Shown in pieces: positions 27,109 through 36,900 of a stretch of 64,000 nt of DNA. The notes under the pieces are model-generated. The model had not been told where the DNA came from, did no database searches, and saw nothing but the letters and a program-made list of their open reading frames with translations. The DNA lies in assembly GCF_040812015.1 (NCBI RefSeq), contig NZ_JBFNXJ010000004.1:62001-126000 (forward strand). Direction: 5' to 3'. The first letter of the stretch is position 1; each line of letters starts with the position of its first letter. The DNA comes from Chitinivorax sp. PXF-14 (GTDB lineage: Bacteria > Pseudomonadota > Gammaproteobacteria > Burkholderiales > SCOH01). The position numbers and the translations under genes were made by a program.

Positions 27109-27909
27109 TCAGCCCGCATCGTCCTCCGCGAGCAGTGCGGCGACGTGCTGCGCCAGGTAGACCAGGCGTGGCCCCAGATCCTCTGTCAACTGCCGTGGGC
27201 GGATGCTGAAACCCGGCCCACCGCAGCTGAACACCACGACGTCCGACAATTCGGGGACGATGAGCGGTACCGCGACCGAGTTCACGTCCCGTTTCCATTC
27301 GCCGATCGACAGGCAGAAGCCGCGCCGGGCATAGTCTTCCATCGCGGCGCGAATGCCGATTTCCTGCTCCTGCCAGCGATCGCCCGCCCGCGCCTTGAGT
27401 TTTTCCATGATGTAGCTGCGTTCTGTGTTCGGCAAGCCGGCGAGAAAAGCGCGGCCGATCGAGGTCGTGGCGATCGGCATGTGCATGCCCACATCGAGCC
27501 GTAGCGTCACGGATGACCGGCTGCGGCAGTTCTCCAGATAGATCATGTCTAGCCGGTCGCGGGCGGCTAGCGATACCAGGGCATTGGAATAGTCAGCCAG
27601 GTCCTGCATCAAGGGGCGGACCAGCTCGCGGATGCGCAAGCTGCTGGCGGCGACATAGCCAAGCGACAGCACCGACGGGCCGATGCGATAGCCGTTGCCC
27701 TGCGCCGGGTGCAGGTAGCCGAGCTGCGTCAGCGTGTAGGTGAGGCGTGACACGGTCGACTTGGGCAGCCCGGTACGTCTGGCGATATCGCCGTTGCTGA
27801 GCGCCCGGTCGCCTACAGTGAAGCAACGCAGGATATCGAGTCCGCGGGCGAGGGCGGTGACGAACTGGCGGTCATCAGGCTGCTCGTCGTGGCTTGGTAA
27901 ACTATCCAT
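27109..27909 (-). CDS. IclR-family transcriptional regulator (probable GcdR-type regulator of glutarate genes)
   Basis: A 266-residue IclR-type regulator. The N-terminal winged helix-turn-helix is LARGLDILRCFTVGDRALSNGDIARRTGLPKSTVSRLTYTL, and the C-terminal ligand domain includes PIATTSIGRAFLAGL and the SVAVPLIVPE strand. The frame extends to a TTG at 27996, but ATG 27909 is chosen because the HTH then sits at the usual distance and a palindromic operator-like site lies just upstream. It is divergent from the glutaryl-CoA dehydrogenase gene, and matching palindromes flank both starts, suggesting it controls itself and that operon. The effector is inferred to be glutarate or a related acyl compound. 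Confidence 0.88.
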   Translation of the reverse strand: MDSLPSHDEQPDDRQFVTALARGLDILRCFTVGDRALSNGDIARRTGLPKSTVSRLTYTLTQLGYLHPAQGNGYRIGPSVLSLGYVAASSLRIRELVRPLMQDLADYSNALVSLAARDRLDMIYLENCRSRSSVTLRLDVGMHMPIATTSIGRAFLAGLPNTERSYIMEKLKARAGDRWQEQEIGIRAAMEDYARRGFCLSIGEWKRDVNSVAVPLIVPELSDVVVFSCGGPGFSIRPRQLTEDLGPRLVYLAQHVAALLAEDDAG

Positions 27910-27910
27910 G

Positions 27911-27925
27911 TTCTGCAATGCGGCA
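27911..27925. promoter_or_regulatory. Imperfect IclR-type operator at the regulator's own start
   Basis: TTCTGCA-A-TGCGGCA is an imperfect copy of the perfect palindrome at 28006-28020, differing at three positions. It touches the start codon of the IclR gene, consistent with autorepression. Confidence 0.45.
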
Positions 27926-28005
27926 CAAATAGCCGCCAGTTTTGGCCGATGGTTGTCAGCATAGCGGCACTGGCTTATGTTTTCACTATCAATCAACTCA
28001 CAACG

Positions 28006-28020
28006 TTCCGCATTGCGGAA
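28006..28020. promoter_or_regulatory. Palindromic IclR-type operator before the acyl-CoA dehydrogenase
   Basis: TTCCGCA-T-TGCGGAA is a perfect 7+1+7 palindrome ending 17 bases before the dehydrogenase ATG. IclR-family operators are typically palindromes of about this size, so this is the likely site for the divergent regulator. Confidence 0.6.
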
Positions 28021-28037
28021 AATACAGGATGGGCATC

Positions 28038-29213
28038 ATGGCTGACAAAACTGCATTTCGTTGGGATGACCCGCTGTTGCTCGATGCACAGCTGAGCGAC
28101 GAAGAGCGCATGATCCGCGACTCGGCGCGCGACTATTGCCAGGGCAAGCTGTTGCCGCGCGTGCGCGAGGCGAATCGCCACGAGTACTTTGACCGCGAGA
28201 TCATGAGCGAAATGGGCGAGCTCGGCATGCTGGGGGCCACGATTCAGGGTTATGGCTGCGCCGGGGTCAATCATGTCAGCTACGGCTTGATCGCGAGGGA
28301 AGTGGAGCGTGTTGATAGTGGCTACCGCTCGGCCATGAGTGTGCAGTCGTCGTTGGTCATGTATCCGATTTACGCCTACGGCTCTGAGGCCCAGCGGGAA
28401 AAATACCTGCCCAAGCTAGCGAGCGGGCAGTGGGTGGGGTGTTTCGGCCTGACCGAGCCCAATCATGGCTCCGACCCTGGCGGCATGCTCACGCGGGCGC
28501 GCCGGGTGGACGGCGGCTGGCGGTTGTCCGGCGCCAAGATGTGGATTACCAATTCGCCGATCGCCGATGTCTTTGTCGTGTGGGGCAAAGATGAAGCCGG
28601 TGAGATTCGTGGTTTCATCCTGGAGAAGGGCATGCAGGGGCTGTCGGCACCCAAGATCGAAGGAAAATTCAGCCTGCGCGCCTCGATCACCGGCGAAATC
28701 GTGATGGACGCTGTGTTCGTGCCCGATGAACAGTTGCTCGATGTGAAGGGCCTCAAAGGGCCATTCGGCTGTCTCAACAAGGCCCGCTATGGCATTGCCT
28801 GGGGGGCCATGGGGGCCGCCGAGTTCTGCTGGCATGCCGCGCGCCAGTACACGCTCGACCGCCAGCAGTTTGGCCGCCCGCTCGCGGCGAACCAGATCAT
28901 CCAGCTCAAGCTCGCCAATATGCAGACCGAGATCACGCTCGGGCTGCAGGCCGCGTTGCGTGTCGGCCGGCTGATCGACGAGGGGCAGTGGGCCCCCGAG
29001 ATGATCTCGCTGATCAAGCGCAATAACTGCGGCAAGGCGCTCGACATTGCGCGCATGAGTCGCGACATGCACGGCGGCAATGGCATCTCAGACGAGTACG
29101 GCGTGATCCGGCACGTGATGAATCTCGAGGCGGTGAACACCTACGAGGGCACGCATGATGTCCACGCCCTGATCCTGGGCCGTGCCCAGACAGGCCTTCA
29201 GGCGTTCTTCTGA
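28038..29213 (+). CDS. gcdH: Glutaryl-CoA dehydrogenase (acyl-CoA dehydrogenase family)
   Basis: A 391-residue FAD enzyme that oxidises and decarboxylates glutaryl-CoA to crotonyl-CoA in lysine, tryptophan and glutarate breakdown. Family motifs seen are [66 protein letters not shown] and the catalytic Glu in [10 protein letters not shown]. The GCDH-type Arg region ([13 protein letters not shown]) is present. ATG 28038 follows an AGGATGG ribosome site; ATG 28029 is an alternative. It is followed after one base by a CoA-transferase gene, and a divergent IclR regulator precedes it. Confidence 0.93.
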   Translation: MADKTAFRWDDPLLLDAQLSDEERMIRDSARDYCQGKLLPRVREANRHEYFDREIMSEMGELGMLGATIQGYGCAGVNHVSYGLIAREVERVDSGYRSAMSVQSSLVMYPIYAYGSEAQREKYLPKLASGQWVGCFGLTEPNHGSDPGGMLTRARRVDGGWRLSGAKMWITNSPIADVFVVWGKDEAGEIRGFILEKGMQGLSAPKIEGKFSLRASITGEIVMDAVFVPDEQLLDVKGLKGPFGCLNKARYGIAWGAMGAAEFCWHAARQYTLDRQQFGRPLAANQIIQLKLANMQTEITLGLQAALRVGRLIDEGQWAPEMISLIKRNNCGKALDIARMSRDMHGGNGISDEYGVIRHVMNLEAVNTYEGTHDVHALILGRAQTGLQAFF

Positions 29214-29214
29214 A

Positions 29215-30420
29215 ATGGGGGCGCTGTCTCACCTCAAGGTGCTCGATCTGTCGAGGGTGCTGGCGGGGCCGTGGGCAAGCCAGATACTGGGGGACCTCGG
29301 TGCCGAGGTCATCAAGATCGAGCGTCCGGGCAGCGGCGACGATACCCGCGGCTGGGGGCCACCGTTCCTGCGCGACACGGACGGCAAGCCAACCAGCGAG
29401 GCCGCCTACTTCCTGTCGGCCAACCGCAACAAGCGTTCGGTCGCCATCGATATTGCCAAGCCCGAAGGACAGGCGCTGGTGCGCGAGCTGGCCGCGCAGT
29501 GCGACATCGTGCTGGAAAACTTCAAGGTCGGCGGGCTCAGGCAATATGGGCTCGACTACACCAGCCTCAAGGCGCTGAATCCACGGCTGATCTACTGCTC
29601 AATCACCGGCTTTGGCCAGGATGGCCCTTATGCCGACCGGGCCGGTTACGATTTCCTGATCCAGGGCATGGGCGGCTTGATGAGCCTCACGGGTGAGCTG
29701 GATGGCGACCCGCAGAAGGTCGGCGTCGCACTTACCGACATCATGACCGGCCTCTACGCCGCGATAGGCGTGCTCGCCGCCCTGGCCCACCGCGAGCGGA
29801 CGGGAGAAGGGCAGCATATCGATCTTGCCTTGCTCGACGTGCAGATCGCCTGCCTCGCCAATCAGGCCATGAATTACCTGACGACCGGCGTGGCGCCGAC
29901 ACGGCTCGGCAACGCGCATCCCAATATCGTGCCCTATCAGGCCTTCCCGACCGCTGACGGCGACATCATCCTGGCGATAGGCAATGATGGCCAGTTCGCC
30001 CGCTTCTGCGAGGTGGCGGGCCAAGGCTGGGCCGGTGACGAACGCTTCGCCACCAATCGAGCCCGTGTCGATCACCGCCAGGTGCTGGTGCCGCTGATTC
30101 GCCAGACTACGGTCATGCGCACCACGGCAGACTGGATTGCTGCGCTGGAGCAGGCGGGGGTGCCATGCGGGCCGATCAACACGCTCGACCAAGTGTTTGC
30201 CGATCCGCAGGTTCGCCACCGGGAGATGCAGTTGAGCCTGTCCCATGCACTGGGTATCGGTGCGCCGTCGGTGGCCAGCCCGTTGCGGATGTCGTCCACG
30301 CCGGTCGACTACCGCCTTGCGCCGCCCATGCTGGGGCAGGATACGGCCGAGGTATTGCGCAACTGGCTGGGGCTGGACTCCGAGAGAATCGCCGCACTGC
30401 GTGCCGCCGGCGTGCTCTAG
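29215..30420 (+). CDS. CaiB/BaiF-family CoA-transferase (probable succinyl-CoA:glutarate CoA-transferase)
   Basis: A 401-residue class III CoA-transferase. It begins [35 protein letters not shown] and has the catalytic Asp in [12 protein letters not shown], plus ENFKVGGL and TGFGQDGPY. Next to gcdH, the likely reaction is transfer of CoA from succinyl-CoA to glutarate, as for the human SUGCT and bacterial gcdH neighbours, feeding glutaryl-CoA into the dehydrogenase. ATG 29215 directly follows the gcdH stop, so the two are coupled. Substrate is inferred from context. Confidence 0.88.
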   Translation: MGALSHLKVLDLSRVLAGPWASQILGDLGAEVIKIERPGSGDDTRGWGPPFLRDTDGKPTSEAAYFLSANRNKRSVAIDIAKPEGQALVRELAAQCDIVLENFKVGGLRQYGLDYTSLKALNPRLIYCSITGFGQDGPYADRAGYDFLIQGMGGLMSLTGELDGDPQKVGVALTDIMTGLYAAIGVLAALAHRERTGEGQHIDLALLDVQIACLANQAMNYLTTGVAPTRLGNAHPNIVPYQAFPTADGDIILAIGNDGQFARFCEVAGQGWAGDERFATNRARVDHRQVLVPLIRQTTVMRTTADWIAALEQAGVPCGPINTLDQVFADPQVRHREMQLSLSHALGIGAPSVASPLRMSSTPVDYRLAPPMLGQDTAEVLRNWLGLDSERIAALRAAGVL

Positions 30421-30450
30421 CAGGCCGCCAGGCCAGGGCGGCGAATCGCC

Positions 30451-32064
30451 CTAGAGCCGATAGGCCGACACCACCTGGCGCATCTCGGTGGCCAGGCGCT
30501 CCAGCATGCTTGCGTTGTCCGAGGTTTCCTGCGCTGCCGCGCTGGCTTCTTCCGCCATCTGGGCTATGCGCTCGATCTGCTGGGCGATGTTGTTGCTGGC
30601 GCTGCCTTGTTCGCGAATGGCATTGGTGATTTCGCTGACCATGCCGACGGTCTGGTGGGCGCTGCTGCCAATCTGGTGAATTGCCTGGCTGGCATCGTCG
30701 GCCCGTTTGACGCCGGCATCGACGTTGTTGACGGCGGCCTGCATGCTGCGGGCGACAAACTGTGCGCTCTCGCGCATGGAGCCGATGGTGCGCGTGATTT
30801 CCTGGGTCGCGCCGGAGGTCCGTTCCGCCAGCTTGCGTACCTCGTCTGCCACTACGGCGAAGCCCCGGCCTTGTTCGCCGGCCCGCGCCGCTTCGATTGC
30901 CGCGTTCAATGCCAGCAGATTGGTCTGGTCGGCGACTTCCTTGATCACGGCGATCACCTGGGCGACATCCTGGCTTTGCTGCTCGAGCAGCTGGATGCGC
31001 TCGGATGCCTCGCTGACCGACTCGGCAATGGTCTTGATATCGTGCACCGTCTGCGCGATGACCGATTCGCCCGAGGCCGCGAGCTCTCCCGCTTTCTCCG
31101 ACAGCGCGTTGGCCTCGCTTGCGCGATCACCGACATGGTTGATGCTCACCGTCATTTCTTCGATGGTGGCGGCCGCGTTGGACGAGGACTCGCTCTGGCG
31201 GTTGGCTGCAATCGAGACCTGCTGCGATGTGCCGGCCATCTGGGTCGCCGCCTGCGCCACATTGGACGCCGCCGTGGCAATGCTCTGAAGATTTTGCTGC
31301 AAGCGATCGATCAGCTTGTTGAAGGCTTCGGTTGTCTCGCCAACCTCATCCCGGCCCGCGACGGTGGCGCGCTCGGTGAAGTCGAGCGAGGTTTCGATGT
31401 GATTGACCGCACCCCGCAAGCCGCGCAGTGAGCCGATGATGTGGCGATACAGGGTGAAGCTGAAGATGCCCGTCAGCAATACGCCTACCACGATGGAGAC
31501 GATATTGATGATGCGGCCGGAGCGCACCGTGGCCTTGGTGGAGGCGTCCGCTTCGGCGGCCAGCTTGGCGTTGTACTTGATGTGGGCATTCAAGGCATTG
31601 ATTGCAACGGTGACTTCTTTGGCCGCCTGGGTCACGGTCAGGTCCCGAGCCTGATCGCTTTGTCCCTTGCGTGAAAACTCCAGCACGCGGTTGCGAACGA
31701 CGGCGTAGTTCGCGTAGGCCTGTCTGTCGGCTTCGAGCAGCCGCCTGTCCTCGTCATCGGAGATGATTTGTTCATAGCGTTTGAAGCTGTCCATCAACGC
31801 CTGTTCACCTGTGGTGATGATCTTGTCCTGCTCGGCCTTCTTGTTCTCGTCGTAGTTCAGGACATGCGACAGCGCTGCGCCGCGTACCGTCAGCAGCTCG
31901 CGCTGGCAGTCGGCCAACACCTCGATGCTGGGGACGACGTAGTCGTTCACAAGGTTGGCGGCACCACCCAGGGTCTGCTGCTGCTGGATCGCCACCCCAC
32001 CGACGAAAAAGAGTGACAGCAAGGCGCAAGTGATCAGTAAAAGCAGCCGTTTCGCGATCGTCAT
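30451..32064 (-). CDS. Methyl-accepting chemotaxis protein (first of two paralogues)
   Basis: A 537-residue chemoreceptor. A membrane helix (about 6-27) and a second at about 186-210 enclose a periplasmic four-helix-bundle ligand domain. A HAMP domain ([15 protein letters not shown]) follows, then the cytoplasmic signalling domain with the hairpin tip [41 protein letters not shown]. There is no NWETF-type methyltransferase tether; the protein ends VSAYRL. It shares its length and C-terminal end with the next MCP, so the two arose by duplication. The ligand is unknown. It is convergent with the CoA-transferase gene, with a small hairpin between the stops. Confidence 0.92.
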   Translation of the reverse strand: MTIAKRLLLLITCALLSLFFVGGVAIQQQQTLGGAANLVNDYVVPSIEVLADCQRELLTVRGAALSHVLNYDENKKAEQDKIITTGEQALMDSFKRYEQIISDDEDRRLLEADRQAYANYAVVRNRVLEFSRKGQSDQARDLTVTQAAKEVTVAINALNAHIKYNAKLAAEADASTKATVRSGRIINIVSIVVGVLLTGIFSFTLYRHIIGSLRGLRGAVNHIETSLDFTERATVAGRDEVGETTEAFNKLIDRLQQNLQSIATAASNVAQAATQMAGTSQQVSIAANRQSESSSNAAATIEEMTVSINHVGDRASEANALSEKAGELAASGESVIAQTVHDIKTIAESVSEASERIQLLEQQSQDVAQVIAVIKEVADQTNLLALNAAIEAARAGEQGRGFAVVADEVRKLAERTSGATQEITRTIGSMRESAQFVARSMQAAVNNVDAGVKRADDASQAIHQIGSSAHQTVGMVSEITNAIREQGSASNNIAQQIERIAQMAEEASAAAQETSDNASMLERLATEMRQVVSAYRL

Positions 32065-32175
32065 GATACATCCCCCGTAGTGGCCCTAGCTCTGTGTTAT
32101 AGGATTTGGGCGCGCGGATGCAAGCTCCGTGTTCGAGACGCGGAGGCGGGGGAGTGAAGGGGGATGGTGGAGGCT

Positions 32176-32209
32176 TGCAAGCGCGGGGCGAGGCTCCCCC
32201 GCGCTTGCA
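32176..32209 (-). repeat. Strong GC-rich hairpin between the two chemoreceptor genes
   Basis: A 13-bp perfect stem (TGCAAGCGCGGGG, 32176-32188, with 32197-32209) closes an 8-base loop just after the stop of the upstream MCP. No U-run follows on either strand, so it may stabilise the mRNA 3' end or mark a Rho-dependent end rather than act as an intrinsic terminator. Confidence 0.6.
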
Positions 32210-32223
32210 TCGAGCGACGTCGT

Positions 32224-33837
32224 TTACAGCCGGTAGGCGGCTACCACGTCGTTCATCTGATGGGCCAGGCGGTCGAGCTCGGCCGCAGTGCTGGAGGTGC
32301 CGCCAGCCGCCGAGCTGACCTTCTCGGCCATGCTGGCGATGCCTTCGATCTGGCCGGCGATGCTGTTGCTGGCGCTGGCCTGCTCGCGGATGGCGTGGGT
32401 GATTTCATCGACCATGGCGACGACTTTGCTGGCGCCACCGCGGATCTGCACGATGGACTGTACCGCCAGGTCTGCGCGGCCGACGCCATGCTCGACCTTG
32501 GCCACGGCGCCCTGCATCGACGATACCGCCTCCTGCGCGCTGCGGCGCATGGCGTCGATGGTGCTGGCGATTTCCTGGGTGGAGCTGGCCGTGCGCTCCG
32601 CGAGTTTGCGCACTTCGTCGGCCACGACGGCAAAGCCGCGCCCCTGCTCGCCCGCCCGTGCCGCCTCGATGGCCGCGTTGAGGGCAAGCAGGTTGGTCTG
32701 GTCGGCCACTTCCTTGATCACCGCGACGACCGACGAGATCTGCTGGCTCTGCGCCTCGAGCTGATGGATGCGATCGGCGGCGCCGGCCACCGAGTGGGAA
32801 ATGTCCTTGATGTCTGCCACTGTCTGACCGATGACGGTTTCCCCGGTTTCCGCCAGTTTGCCCGATTCTTCCGACAGTTGATTCGCCTCGGTGGCGCGGT
32901 CGCCAACGTGGTTGATGCTCACGGTCATCTGCTGGATCGTCGCGGCCATATTGGCCGATGCCTCGTTCTGCCGTTCCGAGGTGACCGACACTTCCTGCGC
33001 GGTCTCGGCCATCTGGTCCGCCGAGAGGGCGACTTCGCGCGCCGCGCTGGAGATGGTCTTGAGGCTGTCCTGCAGGCGATCGAGCAGTCGATTGAAGGCC
33101 TCGATGGTTTGCCCGACCTCGTCACGGCGCGAGACGGTGGCCCGCTGGGTGAAATCGAGGTTCTTCTCGATCGAGGTGACGACGTTGCGCATCTTGGAGA
33201 GCGAGCCGACGATGCTACGGTGCAGCAGCAGCCCGATCGTCCCGGTAACGGCGATGGCCGCGAGCACCACGCCCAGGCTGGCGGCGAAGCCGCTCTTGCT
33301 GTCGTGTTCGGCCTGGGCCTGGGCATCCGCCGCGATCTTGCCGTTGTAGCCGGCGTGATTGTTGAGCGCTTCCATCGCCTTCAGCGCCAGCGGCTTGCCC
33401 TCGTTGGCGGCCATATCCTTGGCCGAATCGCTCTGGTTCTGGCGCGACAGGTCCAGCTCCTTGTTCATCACCACGTAGTAGGCATTGATGGCCGCCTGGT
33501 CGGCTGCCAGCAGGGCGCGGTCCTTTTCGTCGACCGCCAGCTTGGCGTAGGCCTTGAGCTTGCCGTCGATCTCCTGCTGATGGGCCTTGATCGTCTGTTC
33601 GATGGCGGGGGTCTTGGAGTCGTCGTAGTTCAGCATGTGCACATAGGCCGTGAGCTGAATCTCGAGGAAGTCCTTGCGGATGCTGTCGATGGTTGTCACG
33701 CGGGGCATAACGTCGCTGGTTACCACATTGAGCTTGGTGTTGGCGTTGCGCACCTGAAGAAAGCTCAGGCCGCCTACGATCAGCAGCGCGACGATGCCGA
33801 CCGCGATGAGTGCGAGCAGACGCTTGGCAATGGACAT
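32224..33837 (-). CDS. Methyl-accepting chemotaxis protein (second of two paralogues)
   Basis: A 537-residue chemoreceptor closely resembling the gene downstream of it. Membrane helices at about 7-28 and 190-212 enclose a periplasmic four-helix bundle. A HAMP domain and the MA signalling domain follow, with the same conserved tip ([41 protein letters not shown]). It ends DVVAAYRL without a methyltransferase-binding pentapeptide. The ligand domain differs clearly from its neighbour, so the pair may sense different compounds. No promoter is obvious in the 160 bases upstream. Confidence 0.92.
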   Translation of the reverse strand: MSIAKRLLALIAVGIVALLIVGGLSFLQVRNANTKLNVVTSDVMPRVTTIDSIRKDFLEIQLTAYVHMLNYDDSKTPAIEQTIKAHQQEIDGKLKAYAKLAVDEKDRALLAADQAAINAYYVVMNKELDLSRQNQSDSAKDMAANEGKPLALKAMEALNNHAGYNGKIAADAQAQAEHDSKSGFAASLGVVLAAIAVTGTIGLLLHRSIVGSLSKMRNVVTSIEKNLDFTQRATVSRRDEVGQTIEAFNRLLDRLQDSLKTISSAAREVALSADQMAETAQEVSVTSERQNEASANMAATIQQMTVSINHVGDRATEANQLSEESGKLAETGETVIGQTVADIKDISHSVAGAADRIHQLEAQSQQISSVVAVIKEVADQTNLLALNAAIEAARAGEQGRGFAVVADEVRKLAERTASSTQEIASTIDAMRRSAQEAVSSMQGAVAKVEHGVGRADLAVQSIVQIRGGASKVVAMVDEITHAIREQASASNSIAGQIEGIASMAEKVSSAAGGTSSTAAELDRLAHQMNDVVAAYRL

Positions 33838-33995
33838 CGGTTGTCTCTCCTTGTGCTTGTTGTTCTGGCGTGTGTTACAGAATAGACGAGTGAAAGGCTG
33901 TTTGCCTGAAACTGTATATTATGATTTTCTGATTGTCATTCGGGTGCCGATCGCTTCCCCGCATGGCGCGCCAGCCGTCCCGCATGCAAGCTGGC

Positions 33996-36900
33996 CTAGC
34001 CGCCGAGCAGATGGTTCCTGACCTCACGCAGTGCGGCGGACAGCATCGCCAGATCGGGATTGGGCTGGGCCTGCAACTCGCCGAATACCATGCGGCAGGC
34101 GTTGACGGCTGCTTCGTGGCGGTTCAGCCAGGTGTCCACGGCATCCGCGCCGAGCAGCGATTGCCCGGTCTGCAACACGAGCGCCGTGAGTGCGCGCTGC
34201 TGCCGATAAAGGTCGTCGCGCAGCGCCGAGCGTGCCAGTGTGTTCCAGCGGTTGTCGCGCGGCAGGCGGTTGATGGCCGACAGCAGCCAATCGAATTGCA
34301 GCCGCGAGCCGATGTCGTGGTAGACGCCAGCCACCGCCAGCGGCTCGCTCTGGTTGGCATGCGAGATGTCGAGGATGTCGAGCGTCGACAGCATCGGCTC
34401 CGCATGGGCGATCTGCAGCAGCAGCGGCACCGGCACGCCCGCCGCGCGGTATTGCTGCACCAGCGCCTGGCAGCGCGCGCGTTCCTCGCCCATGACGAGT
34501 TCCGGCATGGCCTCGGCCAGCATGGCGACGCCGCTGCGGTAGTGCTCGACGATGTCAAGCCCGTCGCTGGCTACCCGGCAGTTGCGCAGCATCCAGCGCG
34601 TCGCGCGTTCCACCAGCTTGCGCAGTTCCAGTTGCAGCGCGGTCTGCGTGGCCGTGTCCACGCGGTTGTCGAGCGCCTCGATATCGGCCCAGCGCTGCGG
34701 CGCCTGGAACACCTGGCAGGCGGCGTGCCAGGCACGCGCCACGTCGGCGGGCGGGCTGCCGGTTTCCTCGTTGAGGCGGAACACGAAAGAAAGCCCCATG
34801 CGGTTGACCAGCTGATTGGTCAGGTGAGTGGCGACGATCTCGCGCTTCAGCGTGTGTTCGAGCATCTGGTCGGAGAAGCGTTGGCACAGCGCCTGCGGAA
34901 AATATTCGGTGAGCAGCAGCGTGAATTCCATCGCGTCGGGCAGCGGCGAGTCGAGCAGCTGTTCATACAGCTCGATCTTCGAGTAGGCGAGCAGCACCGC
35001 AAGCTCGGGCCGCGTGAGCCCCTGGCGCGCCAGCCGGCGCTCGGCGATTTCCTCTTCGCTCGGCAGGTATTCGATGCGCCGCGACAGCTTGCCACTGCGC
35101 TCCAGTGCCTGGATCAACCGCGCGTGCACGCCGAGCATCGGCGCCGCCAGCACTTCGGAATGGCTGAGCGCTGCCGTCTGCAGATAGTTGTCACGCAGCA
35201 CGAGTGCCGCGACGTCGTCGGTCATCTCGGCCAGCAGCTGGTTGCGGTGCTTGAGCGTCAGGTCGCCTTCGGCCACCACGCTGTTGAGCAGAATCTTGAT
35301 GTTGACTTCGTGGTCCGAGCAGTCGACCCCGCCCGAGTTGTCGATCGCATCGCTGTTGATGCGGCCCCCGCCCAAGGCGTATTCGATACGGCCGAGCTGG
35401 GTGAAGCCCAGGTTGCCGCCTTCGCCCACCACCTTGCAGCGCAGCTCGCGGCCATCGACACGCAGGCCGTCGTTGCCGCGGTCGTTGGCGTCGAGCTGGC
35501 TCTGGCGGCTGGCCTTGACATAGGTGCCGATACCGCCGTTGTAGAGCAGGTCGACCGGCGCCTTGAGCAGCTCGTGGATCAGCTCGTTCGGCGTCATCGC
35601 GCGGGCCTCCAGCCCCAGCGCGGCGCAGGCTTCGGCCGAGGGGGTGATCGACTTGGCGCTGCGTGCGTGGATGCCGCCGCCAGCCGAGATCAGCGAGGCA
35701 TCGTAGTCAGCCCACGATGAGCGCGGCAGGCCGAACAGGCGCTCGCGCTCGACGAAGCTGGCCTCGGCATCCGGGTTCGGGTCGAGGAAGATGTGGCGGT
35801 GGTCGAAGGCCGCCAGTAGCCTGATATGGCGCGACAGCAGCATGCCGTTGCCGAACACGTCGCCCGACATGTCGCCGATGCCGACCACAGTGAAGTCGCT
35901 GCTCTGGATGTCGCGCCCCAGCTCGCGGAAATGGCGCTTGACCGATTCCCAGGCGCCACGCGCGGTGATCGCCATCTTCTTGTGGTCGTAGCCGTTGGCG
36001 CCCCCCGAGGCGAAGGCGTCGCCAAGCCAGAAGCCGTATTCGGCCGCCACCGCGTTGGCGATGTCGGAAAACGCGGCGGTGCCCTTGTCGGCCGCAACCA
36101 CCAGGTAGGGGTCGTCGCCATCGTGCCGCACCACCTCGGGTGGCGGCACGATGGTGCTGCCCTGGCGGTTGTCGGTCAGATCGAGCAGGCCGCGGATGAA
36201 GGTCTGGTAGCAGGCGATGCCCTCGGCCAGCACGGCTTCGCGGTCGCCCGCCGGCGGCTGCTTGCAGACGAAGCCACCCTTGGAGCCGACGGGCACGATC
36301 ACGGCGTTCTTCACCATCTGCGCCTTGACGAGCCCCAGCACCTCGGTACGGAAATCCTCCATGCGGTCGGACCAGCGCAAGCCGCCGCGCGCCACCTTGC
36401 CGCCGCGCAGGTGCACGCCCTCGACGCGCGGCGAGTACACCCAGATTTCGACCATCGGCTTGGGCAACGGCAGGAAATCGATCGCGCGCGAATCGAGCTT
36501 GAACGACAGATAGGGCTTGGGCGAGCCATCCGCCGCCATCTGGAAATAGTTGGTGCGCAGCGTGGCCAGGACCACGGTCAGAAAGCTGCGCAGGATGCGG
36601 TCATCGTCGAGGTTGGCGACCAGGTCGAGGCTGGCGCGGATCTCGGCGACCAGCGCATCGGTTGTGCTGGCGGTGCCCGGCTCGCGTGCGCTGGCGGGGT
36701 CGTGGCGCAGCGTGAACAGGCGCACCAGGCGGGCCACCAGCGGGGCGTGGCCGGCCAGGCATTGCTCGATGTAGCTCTGGCTGAAGGTGAGCCCCGCCTG
36801 CCGCAGGTATTTGCTGTAGGCGCGTACCAGCGCCACTTCGCGCCAGGCGAGGCCGGCACGCAGGATGAGGCGGTTGAGCCCGTCGTTTTCCGCCTCGCCC

